Source: Bacillus testis
GTDB lineage: Bacteria > Bacillota > Bacilli > Bacillales > DSM-1321
Length of the DNA: 64,000 bases
Direction of reading: 5' to 3'
NCBI RefSeq assembly: GCF_001243895.1
Contig: NZ_LN851186.1
Span: 3,454,735 to 3,518,734 of the forward strand
Shown: positions 39,324 to 48,206 of the stretch, in pieces
Layout: every line of letters begins with the position of its first letter
Numbering within the stretch: position 1 is the stretch's first letter
Program-made: the position numbers and the translations under genes
The notes under the pieces: generated by a model
What the model was told of the DNA's origin: nothing
Seen by the model: the letters and a program-made list of their open reading frames with translations, nothing else
Databases searched by the model: none

Positions 39324-40496
39324 TTATTTTTCTGTTGAAAACATATAGTTCTTATAATGGTATCCGATGCTAAAGATAAGCCCCATTCCCAGCATATTAC
39401 CGAGCAATGAACTTCCTCCATAACTGATGAATGGCAACGGAATACCTGTTATAGGCAATAATCCAATGGTCATGCCGATATTCTGAAATACATGGAAGGT
39501 GATCATTGAGATAATCCCTACGCAGATATACGTATAGAAATGATTCTTCGTATTCATCGCAATCTTAATGATATGGTAAATCAATAGGAAGAATAGGCTG
39601 ACAATAATACTTGTGCCAACAAAGCCGAACTCCTCGCCGATTACACTGAAAATAAAGTCAGTCTGGCTTTCAGGCAAATAAACTTCACTGTTTCCCACAC
39701 CCTTGCCCGTTGTTTGGCCGGAGCCGATGGCAAGCAGGGATTTCATCAACTGATAACCGGTGGAATCCTGATTATTGTATGGATCCAACCAAGAATAAAT
39801 TCTATTAAACTGATACGATTTTACTCCTAAATACTTTTCCAGAACATCCGGCGCCCAGATAACTAAAGCCAAAATCGTGCCGGCAAATACGGTAATGCCC
39901 GAAAAAATCGGCACAAGGATTTTCCAAGAGATGCCTGATACAAAAATAACACCCACCATGATTGCAAGCAATACCAAGGAAGTTCCCAAGTCTGGCTGCA
40001 GCATGACAAGAAATAAAGGAGCTCCAGTAACCAAGCCTATTTTGATTAAAAGCCAGATATCCGAATGAATGGTTTTCACCATATTCTTGGCATGATGGGT
40101 TGTCACCACATTCGCCAACGCGAGCACTAGGAACACCTTCATAAATTCAGAAGGCTGCAAGGATCCCAATGCAGGAAATCTGAACCAGCTTTTCGCGCCA
40201 TTAATGGTCGGAGCCAGGCTTTCCGGAGCTATAACCAAGGCAAAAAGCAACAGCAAGCCGAAGCCATAAGCATACCAGGATATTTTTTTCAGTTGATCGG
40301 AATCCAGCCTAATGACACCAAAAATGATCAGACCTCCGACTATATACCATACAACTTGTTTAACGAGAAAATTTCCTCCGTATTGTCCGCTCGTTTGTGC
40401 ACTGTAAATTGCGATGCAACTGCTCAGGAAAAGGAGAAATAAAATCAAGAACAAAGTGTAGTCTATTCTAGATGAACGTAATTTAACTGGTTGCAC
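39324..40496 (-). CDS. RodA/FtsW/SpoVE-family peptidoglycan polymerase
   Basis: 390 residues from the GTG at 40496, with AAAGGGG about 8 nt upstream; the in-frame extension upstream lacks a ribosome site. About ten membrane helices. SEDS landmarks are NGAKSWFRFPALGSLQPSEFMK, LVMLQPDLGTSLV, QTDFIFSVIGEEFGFVG and the terminal GIPLPFISYGGSSLLGNM. RodA-type (YwcF) length rather than FtsW. No cognate class B penicillin-binding protein gene is adjacent. The repeat array begins ~100 bases upstream, so its promoter lies in 40497-40597 or beyond the array. Confidence 0.88.
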   Translation of the reverse strand: MQPVKLRSSRIDYTLFLILFLLFLSSCIAIYSAQTSGQYGGNFLVKQVVWYIVGGLIIFGVIRLDSDQLKKISWYAYGFGLLLLFALVIAPESLAPTINGAKSWFRFPALGSLQPSEFMKVFLVLALANVVTTHHAKNMVKTIHSDIWLLIKIGLVTGAPLFLVMLQPDLGTSLVLLAIMVGVIFVSGISWKILVPIFSGITVFAGTILALVIWAPDVLEKYLGVKSYQFNRIYSWLDPYNNQDSTGYQLMKSLLAIGSGQTTGKGVGNSEVYLPESQTDFIFSVIGEEFGFVGTSIIVSLFFLLIYHIIKIAMNTKNHFYTYICVGIISMITFHVFQNIGMTIGLLPITGIPLPFISYGGSSLLGNMLGMGLIFSIGYHYKNYMFSTEK

Positions 40497-40597
40497 GTCA
40501 TATTCCCCTTTATAGATTTGATTCAAAAAAAGCATTCTTAAATAAAAAAAGAACACCTTTTAATTATACTGTAAAGCACAAAAATCACAACCTTGAA

Positions 40598-41650
40598 CAC
40601 CGAAAAGCGGAGAACACCCGTTTAGCGGTGTAGGGACTGGAGCCCTTTCTCTTTGAGATAAAGGAAACACAGCGAACGAAGAGAGCTGATGTTGACTTAT
40701 CGTAGAAGAAAAGGGTGAAGTCCCCTAGCCTCTGGGTGTTCGGAGCTAGACATCACCGAAAAGCGGAAGTGACCGTTTAGGGACGTACAAACTGGAGTAC
40801 CTTTTCTTTGAGATAAAGGAAACACGGCGAGGATACGAGCCGATGTTGACTTATCGTAGAAGAAAGGTGCGAAGTTTGCTAGTCCCTAGTCACTGCAGCT
40901 AGACATCACCGAAAAGCGGAAACGGTCGTTTAGCGCCGTACAAACTGGAGCGCTTTTCCTGAGATAAAGGAAACACAGCGAACGAAGAGAGCTGATGTTG
41001 ACTTATCGTAGGGAAAAGAGTGAAGTTTGCTAGGCGCTGACCGTTGGAGCTAGACAACACCGAAAAGCGGAGAACACCCGTTTAGCGGTGTAGGGACTGG
41101 AGCCCTTTCTCTTTGAGATAAAGGAAACACAGCGAACGCAGAGAGCTGATGTTGACTTATCGTAGAAGAAAAGGGTGAAGTCCCCTAGCCGCTGGGTGTT
41201 CGGAGCTAGACATCACCGAAAAGCGGAAGTGACCGTTTAGGGACGTACAAACTGGAGGGATTTTCTTGAGATAAAGGAAACACAGCGAACGAAGAGAGCT
41301 GATGATGACTTATCGTAGAGAAAAACCCGAAGTTTGCTAGTCCCTGGTCACTGCAGCTAGACAACACCGAAAAGCGGAAACGGTCGTTTAGCGCCGTACA
41401 AACTGGAGCGCTTTTCCTGAGATAAAGGAAACACAGCGAACAAAGAGAGCTGATGTTGACTTATCGTAGGGAAAAGAGTGAAGTTTGCTAGGCGCTGACC
41501 GTTGGAGCTAGACAACACCGAAAAACGGAGAACACCCGTTTAGAGGCGTAGGGACTGAAGCGCTTTCCCTGAGATAAAGGAAACACAGCGAACGAAAGAG
41601 AGCCCATATTGACTTATCGTAGAGAAAAAGGTGAAGCCCCCTAGCCTCTG
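40598..41650. repeat. Tandem array of seven structured ~153-bp repeats
   Basis: Units start at 40598, 40754, 40907, 41058, 41214, 41365 and 41516, each with CACCGAAAAGCGG (CACCGAAAAACGG in the last) and ending GGAGCTAGACA (unit 7 is cut short near 41650). Units 1, 4, 7 form one type, 2 and 5 a second, 3 and 6 a third, so the array is A-B-C-A-B-C-A with a ~459-bp higher period. In unit 3 nested arms are AACGGTC/GACCGTT, AGCGCC/GGCGCT, CAAACT/AGTTTG, TTTTCC/GGAAAA, GATAA/TTATC and CAGC/GCTG. The conserved core is GAGATAAAGGAAACACAGCG and TTGACTTATCGTAG. No unit encodes a protein. Strand of any RNA is not fixed; purine-rich loops favour plus. Confidence 0.9.
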
Positions 41651-41664
41651 CTAAAGACTGCTGG

Positions 41665-41985
41665 TTACCACCATTCATCCGCCCAATCCTCAATAGACTT
41701 TAACGCCTGCCCTAAACCTAAACCCTTGGCAGTCAATGTATACTCTGTCCGCAAAGGTCGCTCCGAGATGACATCGCGCTCCACTATACCGTGATCTTCC
41801 AGTTCCTTCATTCGTTCATTCAGCATTTTTTTGCTTAAATCCGGAATATAAGCATGAATTTCACTGAATCTTTTAGGTTTCTCCATTAAAGTGTGGATAA
41901 TGGATATGATCCATTTCTTTCCTATCAAATTGAATGACTGCTCTTTTTTCTTACATAATTTCCCGAATGTTTGATCATCGGCCAT
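41665..41985 (-). CDS. HxlR-family winged-helix regulator
   Basis: 106 residues, a complete HxlR/MarR-like wHTH: FNLIGKKWIISIIHTLMEKPKRF, then LSKKMLNERMKELEDHGIVER and the wing ERPLRTEYTLTAKG. Members sense small electrophiles or disulfide stress through an N-terminal cysteine; here one Cys is at residue 11. Target not evident, since its upstream neighbour is gene-free and the array lies downstream. Confidence 0.85.
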   Translation of the reverse strand: MADDQTFGKLCKKKEQSFNLIGKKWIISIIHTLMEKPKRFSEIHAYIPDLSKKMLNERMKELEDHGIVERDVISERPLRTEYTLTAKGLGLGQALKSIEDWADEWW

Positions 41986-42019
41986 AACTCATCACCTCAC
42001 CTTTCATTGAGTAACTATG

Positions 42020-42165
42020 TAAGCCGTTCTGCCTGGCGCAAGATTCCTACTCCAACATGGGAGTGAAGATAAAGACAATCAAGCGACAGTTAGAATCCAA
42101 TTGTTCAACTAATCATCGGTGAAAGATGAATAAAAATCCTCACCAATGCCAAAGTTTTAGTATTA
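42020..42165 (-). repeat. Dispersed ~145-bp intergenic element, copy J
   Basis: Minus strand: AAACTTTGGCATTGGTGAGG, CATCTTTCACCGATGATTAG, TTGAACAATTGGATTCTAAC, TTTATCTTCACTCCCATGTT, and GGAATCTTGCGCCAG. Full length but diverged. Confidence 0.6.
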
Positions 42166-42289
42166 TATTTTGCAAAACCGTTCACCCGGTAAATATATCA
42201 TAAATGATTGCAGCAAAAAAATAATTGTAAACGCTTTACTAACTGTGTAAAAATCAGCCATCTTTTACTCTTTATACCCCCCGACCAAA

Positions 42290-42365
42290 AGATGGAACCC
42301 GCAAAAGCCACGTCCCCAAGGAGCACTTGCCGCTCGGCCAGCGGAAAGCGAACACTTCCCCAGAA
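42290..42365. repeat. GC-rich inverted-repeat segment
   Basis: Minus strand TTCGCTTTCCGCTGGCCGAG and CGGCAAGTGCTCCTTGGGG with hairpin CCGCT/AGCGG. It resembles, from memory, short GC-rich dispersed elements seen in other Bacillaceae genomes. The rest of 42166-42365 shows nothing recognisable. Confidence 0.35.
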
Positions 42366-42425
42366 TATGAAAAAGAGCCTCACTAACCGGAATACGACAG
42401 CATCTCCATGGTAGTAGGCTCTCTC
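42366..42425 (-). terminator. Terminator of the unknown gene ending at 42461
   Basis: AGAGCCTACTA pairs with TAGTGAGGCTCT (one bulge) across a ~25-nt loop, then TTTTTC on the minus strand. Confidence 0.65.
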
Positions 42426-42460
42426 TATAGATTATGTGTAAGCACAAGTTATCCACCTTA

Positions 42461-42952
42461 TTAACTGCATTTAATCAATGGTGCTTTTTCGACATGTTCA
42501 TCGTTCAGTTTCAACAGCTCTTTCATAAAAGCTGCCATTTTTGTTTTCTCTGGCGACTGTTCCTGCTTCATTTCTTCCATAGCGCGCAAAATTCCTTGCT
42601 TAAAAGCATTTGTATGGATCATCCACTCACTGATCATCTGCTTAGTTGCATCTCGTTCTCCTTTATCCTTCACCGCAAATAAGTTTTCTGTGGTAGGTTC
42701 CAATAACTCTAGACCGCTTAATTCTTTATCCATTGCCATCCAGAAATAATTCATCTGGCTTTCATAATCATGGGATTCATATAGATCCTTATCTTCTCTT
42801 AATAGATAATATTGAATACCGATTTTTATGCGGTATTTATCCTGTTGTTCATCAGGCAACTTTACATCAACGACTTCGATATTTTTCTCCGCATCTATAT
42901 ATGTTTCCAGTCCGTATGCTGTTTTGATGACTTTTGCATCAAGCAAATTCAT
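42461..42952 (-). CDS. Unrecognised soluble protein
   Basis: 163 residues from the ATG at 42952 with AAGAAGGGG upstream. Mixed alpha/beta N-terminal half (strands around VVDVKLP and YRIKIGIQYYLL) and a helical, acidic C-terminal half. No signal peptide or membrane segment, one cysteine near the C-terminus. Downstream of pgi but separated by a terminator, followed by its own terminator. I do not recognise the family; the place corresponds to the yug genes beside pgi in B. subtilis but similarity to YugN is not apparent. Confidence 0.7.
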   Translation of the reverse strand: MNLLDAKVIKTAYGLETYIDAEKNIEVVDVKLPDEQQDKYRIKIGIQYYLLREDKDLYESHDYESQMNYFWMAMDKELSGLELLEPTTENLFAVKDKGERDATKQMISEWMIHTNAFKQGILRAMEEMKQEQSPEKTKMAAFMKELLKLNDEHVEKAPLIKCS

Positions 42953-42985
42953 ATATACCCCTTCTTTCTTTTGCAAGTATAAAAC

Positions 42986-43022
42986 AAGCATCCTTTCCTT
43001 CATGCGAAGGCTCGGATGCTCG
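42986..43022 (-). terminator. Terminator of pgi
   Basis: GCATCC and CCTTC pair with GAAGG and GGATGC around GCAT, followed by TTGTTTTATA on the minus strand. Confidence 0.75.
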
Positions 43023-43029
43023 TTCTTAA

Positions 43030-44361
43030 TTATAGACGTTTCATTAATGCTTCTTTTTCACTTTCATAGCCAGGCTTTCCGAGCAAAGCGAACATATTCT
43101 TTTTGTAAGCTTCCACACCAGGTTGGTCGAATGGATTAACACCCATCAATAAACCGCTGATGCCGCATGCTTTTTCGAAGAAATAAACCATCTCGCCAAA
43201 TGTATACTCAGTAAGTTCGTCTAACTCTACGATTATATTCGGCACATTGCCGTCCACATGGGCCAAAACAGTGCCTTGGAATGCTTTTTTGTTAATTTCA
43301 TCCAATGTTTTGCCAGATAAGAAATTTAGGCCATCCAAGTTTGCAGCGTCTTCTTGAACAGTCATTTCCACTTTTGGTTTCTTGACTTGTACTACTGTTT
43401 CAATCAGGTCTCTGCGTCCTTCTTGTACGTATTGTCCCATAGAGTGCAAGTCAGTCGAGAAATCGACAGAAGCAGGGAACAATCCTTTTTGGTCTTTCCC
43501 TTCACTTTCGCCGAATAGCTGTTTCCACCATTCTGATACATAATGAAGAGCTGGTTCATAATTCACGAGCAATTCAATGTTTTTGCCTTTGCGGTATAAT
43601 GCATTTCGCACAGCCGCATATTGGTAACTTTCATTTGTTGCCAATTTAGGATCATTATATTTAGCCGCTGCAGCTGCTGCGCCTTTCATCATTTCATCGA
43701 TATCCAATCCAGAAACTGCGATCGGCAATAATCCAACTGCTGTAAGAACAGAATATCGGCCGCCGACATCATCAGGAATGACGAATGTTTCATAGCCTTC
43801 TTCGTCAGCCAGTTGTTTTAAGGCGCCTTTTTCCCGGTCAGTTGTAGCGAAAATCCGTTTTTTCGCTTCTTCTTTGCCATATTTCTTTTCCATGTATTCG
43901 CGGAAAATGCGGAATGCAAGTGCCGGTTCTGTTGTTGTTCCTGATTTAGAGATCACATTTACCGAAATATCTTTCCCTTCCAACACTTCCATCAAATGTG
44001 AAAGATAGGTTGAGCTGATATTTTGGCCAGCGAAATAGACCTCAGTTGTGCCTTCCATTTGGTTATGGAAAGAATGAGAAAGAGCTTCAATCGCTGCGCG
44101 AGCCCCTAAATATGAACCGCCGATTCCGATGACAACCAAAGCATCTGAATGGCTGCGGATTCTTTCAGCAGCTTTCTTGATACGGCTGAATTCCTCTTTG
44201 TCATATTCAGTCGGAAGGTCTACCCAGCCGTGAAAATCGGAGCCGGGCCCTTTATGTTCATGCAGCATATGATGTGCAACTTCAACAAAATCACCAAGAT
44301 TATCAACCTCTTGCTGATTCATGAACGGTAAAACATTCGAATAATTCAGTGAAATAGACAA
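43030..44361 (-). CDS. pgi: Glucose-6-phosphate isomerase
   Basis: 443 residues from a TTG at 44361 ([10 protein letters not shown]), with AAAGGGG about 10 nt upstream, which fits the N-terminus of Bacillus Pgi. Isomerises glucose-6-P and fructose-6-[35 protein letters not shown] and [15 protein letters not shown] are the phosphate-binding and catalytic segments. Last gene of the zwf-tkt-gnd-tal-pgi cluster, but separated from tal by a terminator, so it may have additional expression. Confidence 0.95.
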   Translation of the reverse strand: MSISLNYSNVLPFMNQQEVDNLGDFVEVAHHMLHEHKGPGSDFHGWVDLPTEYDKEEFSRIKKAAERIRSHSDALVVIGIGGSYLGARAAIEALSHSFHNQMEGTTEVYFAGQNISSTYLSHLMEVLEGKDISVNVISKSGTTTEPALAFRIFREYMEKKYGKEEAKKRIFATTDREKGALKQLADEEGYETFVIPDDVGGRYSVLTAVGLLPIAVSGLDIDEMMKGAAAAAAKYNDPKLATNESYQYAAVRNALYRKGKNIELLVNYEPALHYVSEWWKQLFGESEGKDQKGLFPASVDFSTDLHSMGQYVQEGRRDLIETVVQVKKPKVEMTVQEDAANLDGLNFLSGKTLDEINKKAFQGTVLAHVDGNVPNIIVELDELTEYTFGEMVYFFEKACGISGLLMGVNPFDQPGVEAYKKNMFALLGKPGYESEKEALMKRL

Positions 44362-44445
44362 ACGAAACAATCCCCTTTCGTATAAAGCAAAACTTTGATT
44401 GGAAGGAACATCCTCCCTGCCGATCAACAAAAATCACTCTTACTG

Positions 44446-44497
44446 AAAAAACTGCTTAAAGGCAACGGACAAACAACGTTGTCCGGAGCCTAGCAGT
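44446..44497 (-). terminator. Terminator between tal and pgi
   Basis: ACTGCTAGGC and CGGACAA pair with TTGTCCG, GCC and GCAGT, then TTTTTTCAG on the minus strand. It would reduce read-through from tal into pgi. Confidence 0.75.
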
Positions 44498-44514
44498 CTC
44501 TTATTGATCCTTTA

Positions 44515-45180
44515 TTATTTAACAGCCTTTGTCCAATCAGCAGCGAATTTTTCGATACCTTGGTCTGTTAATGGGTGTTTAGTCAATTGTTGAATGACTT
44601 TGAATGGAATGGTTGCAATATCAGCGCCAGCCATTGCTACACGAGTTACATGGTCCGGATGTCTGACAGATGCTGCGATAATTTGAGAATCGATGTTGTG
44701 GATTCGGAATAGCTCAGCAATCTTAGAAACTAATAGAACGCCGTCTTCAGAGATATCATCCAATCTTCCCAAGAATGGAGAAACATAGCTAGCGCCTGCG
44801 CGAGCTGCCAATAAGGCTTGGTTTACAGTGAAGATCAATGTCACATTCACTTTAACGCCTTTTTTAGCTAGGTAACGAGTTGTTTCTAAACCAGCTTCAG
44901 TCATTGGCACTTTGATTGTTACTCTTTTATCTCCATTGTTGATTTTGATTAATTCATCGGCTTCAGCCATCATTTGTTCAGCAGTAATGGCATCAGGAGT
45001 TACTTCAGCAGAAACAGATTCTACATCAGGAACTGCTAGCAGAATTTCTTCGATGCGGTCTTCGAATTTCACGCCTTCTTTAGCTACTAATGAAGGGTTT
45101 GTTGTTACACCGTTCAATACACCCATTTTGTACGCTTTTTTAATATCATCCATGTTTGCAGTATCAATAAAGAATTTCAT
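44515..45180 (-). CDS. tal: Transaldolase (small MipB/TAL-C type)
   Basis: 221 residues, the small transaldolase class. [20 protein letters not shown] at the start, [13 protein letters not shown], and the Schiff-base lysine in VTLIFTNQA-type context (here [19 protein letters not shown], preceded by [12 protein letters not shown] with the catalytic lysine). Could also be a fructose-6-phosphate aldolase by fold, but the pentose phosphate neighbours favour transaldolase. GGAGG 9 nt upstream. Confidence 0.92.
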   Translation of the reverse strand: MKFFIDTANMDDIKKAYKMGVLNGVTTNPSLVAKEGVKFEDRIEEILLAVPDVESVSAEVTPDAITAEQMMAEADELIKINNGDKRVTIKVPMTEAGLETTRYLAKKGVKVNVTLIFTVNQALLAARAGASYVSPFLGRLDDISEDGVLLVSKIAELFRIHNIDSQIIAASVRHPDHVTRVAMAGADIATIPFKVIQQLTKHPLTDQGIEKFAADWTKAVK

Positions 45181-45208
45181 TTATAATGACCTCCGTTTTT
45201 TTGTTAGA

Positions 45209-46102
45209 TTATTTGCTTTCTACAGCATGTCCGCCGAACTCATTGCGTAGTGCAGCGACAACTTTACCGGTGAATGTATCATCCTCAAGGGAACGATATC
45301 TCATCAATAAGGACATAGCGATCACTGGAGTTGCTGTTTGCAGATCCAATGCTGATTCAAGAGTCCATTTTCCTTCTCCTGAAGAGTGCATAACACCTTT
45401 AATAGCATCCAGCTTAGCGTCTTTGGAGAATGCACTTTCTGTAAGTTCCATTAACCATGAACGGATGACGGAACCATTGTTCCAGACACGGGCCACTTTT
45501 TCGAAATCATAATCGAATTGGCTCTTTTCCAATAATTCGAATCCTTCACCGATTGCAGCCATCATACCGTATTCCACACCATTGTGGACCATTTTCAAGT
45601 AATGTCCGCTTCCGGCTGGACCTGCGTATAGATAGCCTTTTTCTACGGCTGTATCAGCAAATACAGGTTCAACAACTTCCCAAGCCTCAGGATCTCCACC
45701 GACCATATAGCATGCACCGTTGCGTGCGCCGCTTGTGCCGCCAGAAGTACCGGCATCCATGAAGTGGATTCCTTTTTCTTTCAATAATTCATAACGGCGG
45801 ATGGATTCTTTATAATGAGAGTTTCCAGCTTCAATGATGATATCGCCTTTAGCTAGGAATGGTGTGATTTCGTCAATGACGGAATCTACCACCTGATGAG
45901 GTACCATCACCCATAACACACGTGGCTGTTCTAGCTTTTCAGCAAGTTCTTTCAATGTTGAAGCTCCTGTTGCGCCGTAGCCTTCCATTTGTTTGATTGC
46001 GTCGCTGTTTACGTCGAAAGCGACCACTTCATGTTTGTGGTCCAACATATTTTGGCCAAGGTTCATCCCCATTTTGCCAAGGCCGATTAACCCGATTTTC
46101 AA
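45209..46102 (-). CDS. gnd: 6-phosphogluconate dehydrogenase, short decarboxylating type
   Basis: 297 residues, starting with TTG at 46102, GGAGG 8 nt upstream. KIGLIGLGKMGMNLGQNM binds NAD(P), GGTSGARNGACYMVGG and YLKMVHNGVEYGMM hold the substrate and catalytic Lys/Asn. The ~300-residue GntZ/YqeC class lacks the C-terminal extension of the 470-residue enzyme and is often NAD-preferring. Placed directly between tal (29 bases) and tkt (76 bases). Confidence 0.92.
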   Translation of the reverse strand: MKIGLIGLGKMGMNLGQNMLDHKHEVVAFDVNSDAIKQMEGYGATGASTLKELAEKLEQPRVLWVMVPHQVVDSVIDEITPFLAKGDIIIEAGNSHYKESIRRYELLKEKGIHFMDAGTSGGTSGARNGACYMVGGDPEAWEVVEPVFADTAVEKGYLYAGPAGSGHYLKMVHNGVEYGMMAAIGEGFELLEKSQFDYDFEKVARVWNNGSVIRSWLMELTESAFSKDAKLDAIKGVMHSSGEGKWTLESALDLQTATPVIAMSLLMRYRSLEDDTFTGKVVAALRNEFGGHAVESK

Positions 46103-46147
46103 ACCAATCTCCTCCTATTATCAAAAACCATTAATTTATATCTATTG

Positions 46148-46174
46148 AAACAGTCCCGCAAAACGCGGGAACTG
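46148..46174 (-). terminator. Hairpin between tkt and gnd
   Basis: CAGTTCCCGC pairs with GCGGGACTG around GTTTT, followed by TTTCAAT. A weak terminator or an RNA-processing/stability hairpin that could tune gnd against tkt. Confidence 0.55.
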
Positions 46175-46177
46175 TGC

Positions 46178-48172
46178 TTAACCTTGAACTAATTCTTTTG
46201 TTGCGCTGACAACTTTGTCAACAGTAAAGCCGAAGTATTCCATTACTTCATTGCCTTTACCAGAAGCACCGAATGTATTGATTGACAAGCTGACGCCATC
46301 TAAGCCGATATAGCGTTCCCAGCCAAGTGATATGCCCATTTCAATGCTTAAGCGGTTTTTGATGGCTCTAGGAAGGATTTGTTCCTTATATTCTTTTGAT
46401 TGTTGCTCGAACAATTCCCAGCTAGGCATTGCCACTACGCGGATAGACATATTGTCTTTTTCCAATTCAGCTTTTGCTTTTAATGCAAGTGAAACTTCTG
46501 AACCTGTTGCGATTAAGATTGCGTCAGGTTGTGCATTTGTTTCTTCCATTACATATGCACCTAGTTTTAGGTCATCGATATTTCCTGCTGTTTTTTCTAA
46601 TACAGGCAAGTTTTGGCGAGTCAATACAAGCGCAATCGGTCCTTCAGTTTGTTTAAGTGCATATGCCCAAGCATTTGCTGTTTCATTCGCATCAGAAGGG
46701 CGGATCACAGTTAAGCCAGGAATTGCACGCAAGGCTGCCAATTGTTCAACTGGTTCATGTGTAGGGCCGTCTTCACCGACTGCGATTGAATCATGTGTAA
46801 ACACATAGGTTACAGGCAATTTTTGCAAGGCTGCCAAACGGATAGATGGACGTAGGTAGTCATTGAACACAAAGAATGTGCTGACGAATGGTTTAACACC
46901 GCCATGTTGAGCCATACCATTACCGGCTGCACCCATTGCATGTTCACGAACACCGAAGTACACCTTTTTGCCTGCATATGAATCGAAGGCAAATCGGTCT
47001 TCACCTTTAATATCAGTCATTGTTGAACCTGATAGATCGGCACTTCCTCCGAACATGGCAGGTACTTTCTTCACATAGTGATTGATGCTGTTTCCGCTTG
47101 CCACACGAGTAGAAACGGCTTTATCAGTTGAGAATGTAAGCAGGTCGCTCGCTTCAATCAATGCTTTGCCATCGATTGCATTCTGCAGCTCCTCAGCCAA
47201 TTCAGGATATTTTTCTTTATAAGCATTGAAAAGTTCTTTCCAGCTGTTTTCTTCTTTAATGCCTTTTTGTTTTAATTCCTCAAAATGCGCTTTTACTTCT
47301 TCAGGCACATAGAAATCTTCGCCGTAGTCCCAGCCGTATGCTCTTTTAACAGCGACTGCTTCTTCCACTCCAATTGGCGCACCGTGCGCTTTGTTAGTGC
47401 CGGCTACTTTTTCGCTACCGAATCCAATGATTGTTTTGACTTCAATCAATGTAGGTTGTTCTGTATTTTGTTTTGCTTCTTCAATTGCTTTAGCGATTGC
47501 TTCAACGTCATTTCCTTCTTCAACAAGGATATGCTGCCAATGTGCAGATTCTGCTCTTTTCTTAATATCTTCAGAGAATGAGAAGTTCAATTCTCCATCA
47601 AGAGAAATGCTGTTTGAGTCATACAAGGCAATCAATTTGCCCAATTTCATGTGTCCAGCCATTGACATTGCTTCATAAGCAACACCTTCCATCAAGTCGC
47701 CGTCGCCTACTAGCGCATATGTGTAATGGTCGATGACAGGGAATCCATCTTTATTGAATTGTGCTGCCAAGTGTGCTTCTGCCATTGCCATTCCGACTGC
47801 ATTGGAAATCCCTTGTCCAAGAGGGCCTGTAGTCGCATCTACTCCATCTGTATGTCCAAATTCTGGATGTCCAGGTGTTTTACTGTTCAACTGGCGGAAA
47901 TTCTTCAAGTCATCCAATGTTACATCATAGCCGGAAAGATGAAGCAAGCTATAAAGCATAGCTGAACCATGGCCTGCTGAAAGGACGAAGCGGTCGCGGT
48001 CGAACCATTTGCCGTTTTCAGGATTATGTTTGTAATGGTTTGCCCATAGAGCGTAAGCCATTGGTGCAGCACCCATTGGAAGGCCTGGATGGCCTGAATT
48101 GGCTTTGTTGATTGCATCTATAGATAACGTTCTGATTGCATTAACTGCTAATGTGTCGATTTTATGACTCAT
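46178..48172 (-). CDS. tkt: Transketolase
   Basis: 664 residues from the ATG at 48172, 9 nt after AGAGGAGG. Thiamine-diphosphate enzyme of the pentose phosphate pathway. [20 protein letters not shown] is the ThDP-binding GDG motif; [21 protein letters not shown] and the C-domain [12 protein letters not shown] segment are typical. Between zwf and gnd in the operon. Confidence 0.96.
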   Translation of the reverse strand: MSHKIDTLAVNAIRTLSIDAINKANSGHPGLPMGAAPMAYALWANHYKHNPENGKWFDRDRFVLSAGHGSAMLYSLLHLSGYDVTLDDLKNFRQLNSKTPGHPEFGHTDGVDATTGPLGQGISNAVGMAMAEAHLAAQFNKDGFPVIDHYTYALVGDGDLMEGVAYEAMSMAGHMKLGKLIALYDSNSISLDGELNFSFSEDIKKRAESAHWQHILVEEGNDVEAIAKAIEEAKQNTEQPTLIEVKTIIGFGSEKVAGTNKAHGAPIGVEEAVAVKRAYGWDYGEDFYVPEEVKAHFEELKQKGIKEENSWKELFNAYKEKYPELAEELQNAIDGKALIEASDLLTFSTDKAVSTRVASGNSINHYVKKVPAMFGGSADLSGSTMTDIKGEDRFAFDSYAGKKVYFGVREHAMGAAGNGMAQHGGVKPFVSTFFVFNDYLRPSIRLAALQKLPVTYVFTHDSIAVGEDGPTHEPVEQLAALRAIPGLTVIRPSDANETANAWAYALKQTEGPIALVLTRQNLPVLEKTAGNIDDLKLGAYVMEETNAQPDAILIATGSEVSLALKAKAELEKDNMSIRVVAMPSWELFEQQSKEYKEQILPRAIKNRLSIEMGISLGWERYIGLDGVSLSINTFGASGKGNEVMEYFGFTVDKVVSATKELVQG

Positions 48173-48206
48173 TTGCATATTCCTCCTCTGAGCTCTCTAT
48201 TGTGGG

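Noticed and set aside
40598-41650. CRISPR-like array
   Set aside because: Units are ~153 bp and contiguous, without unique spacers or cas genes; variation follows base pairing, not spacer acquisition.
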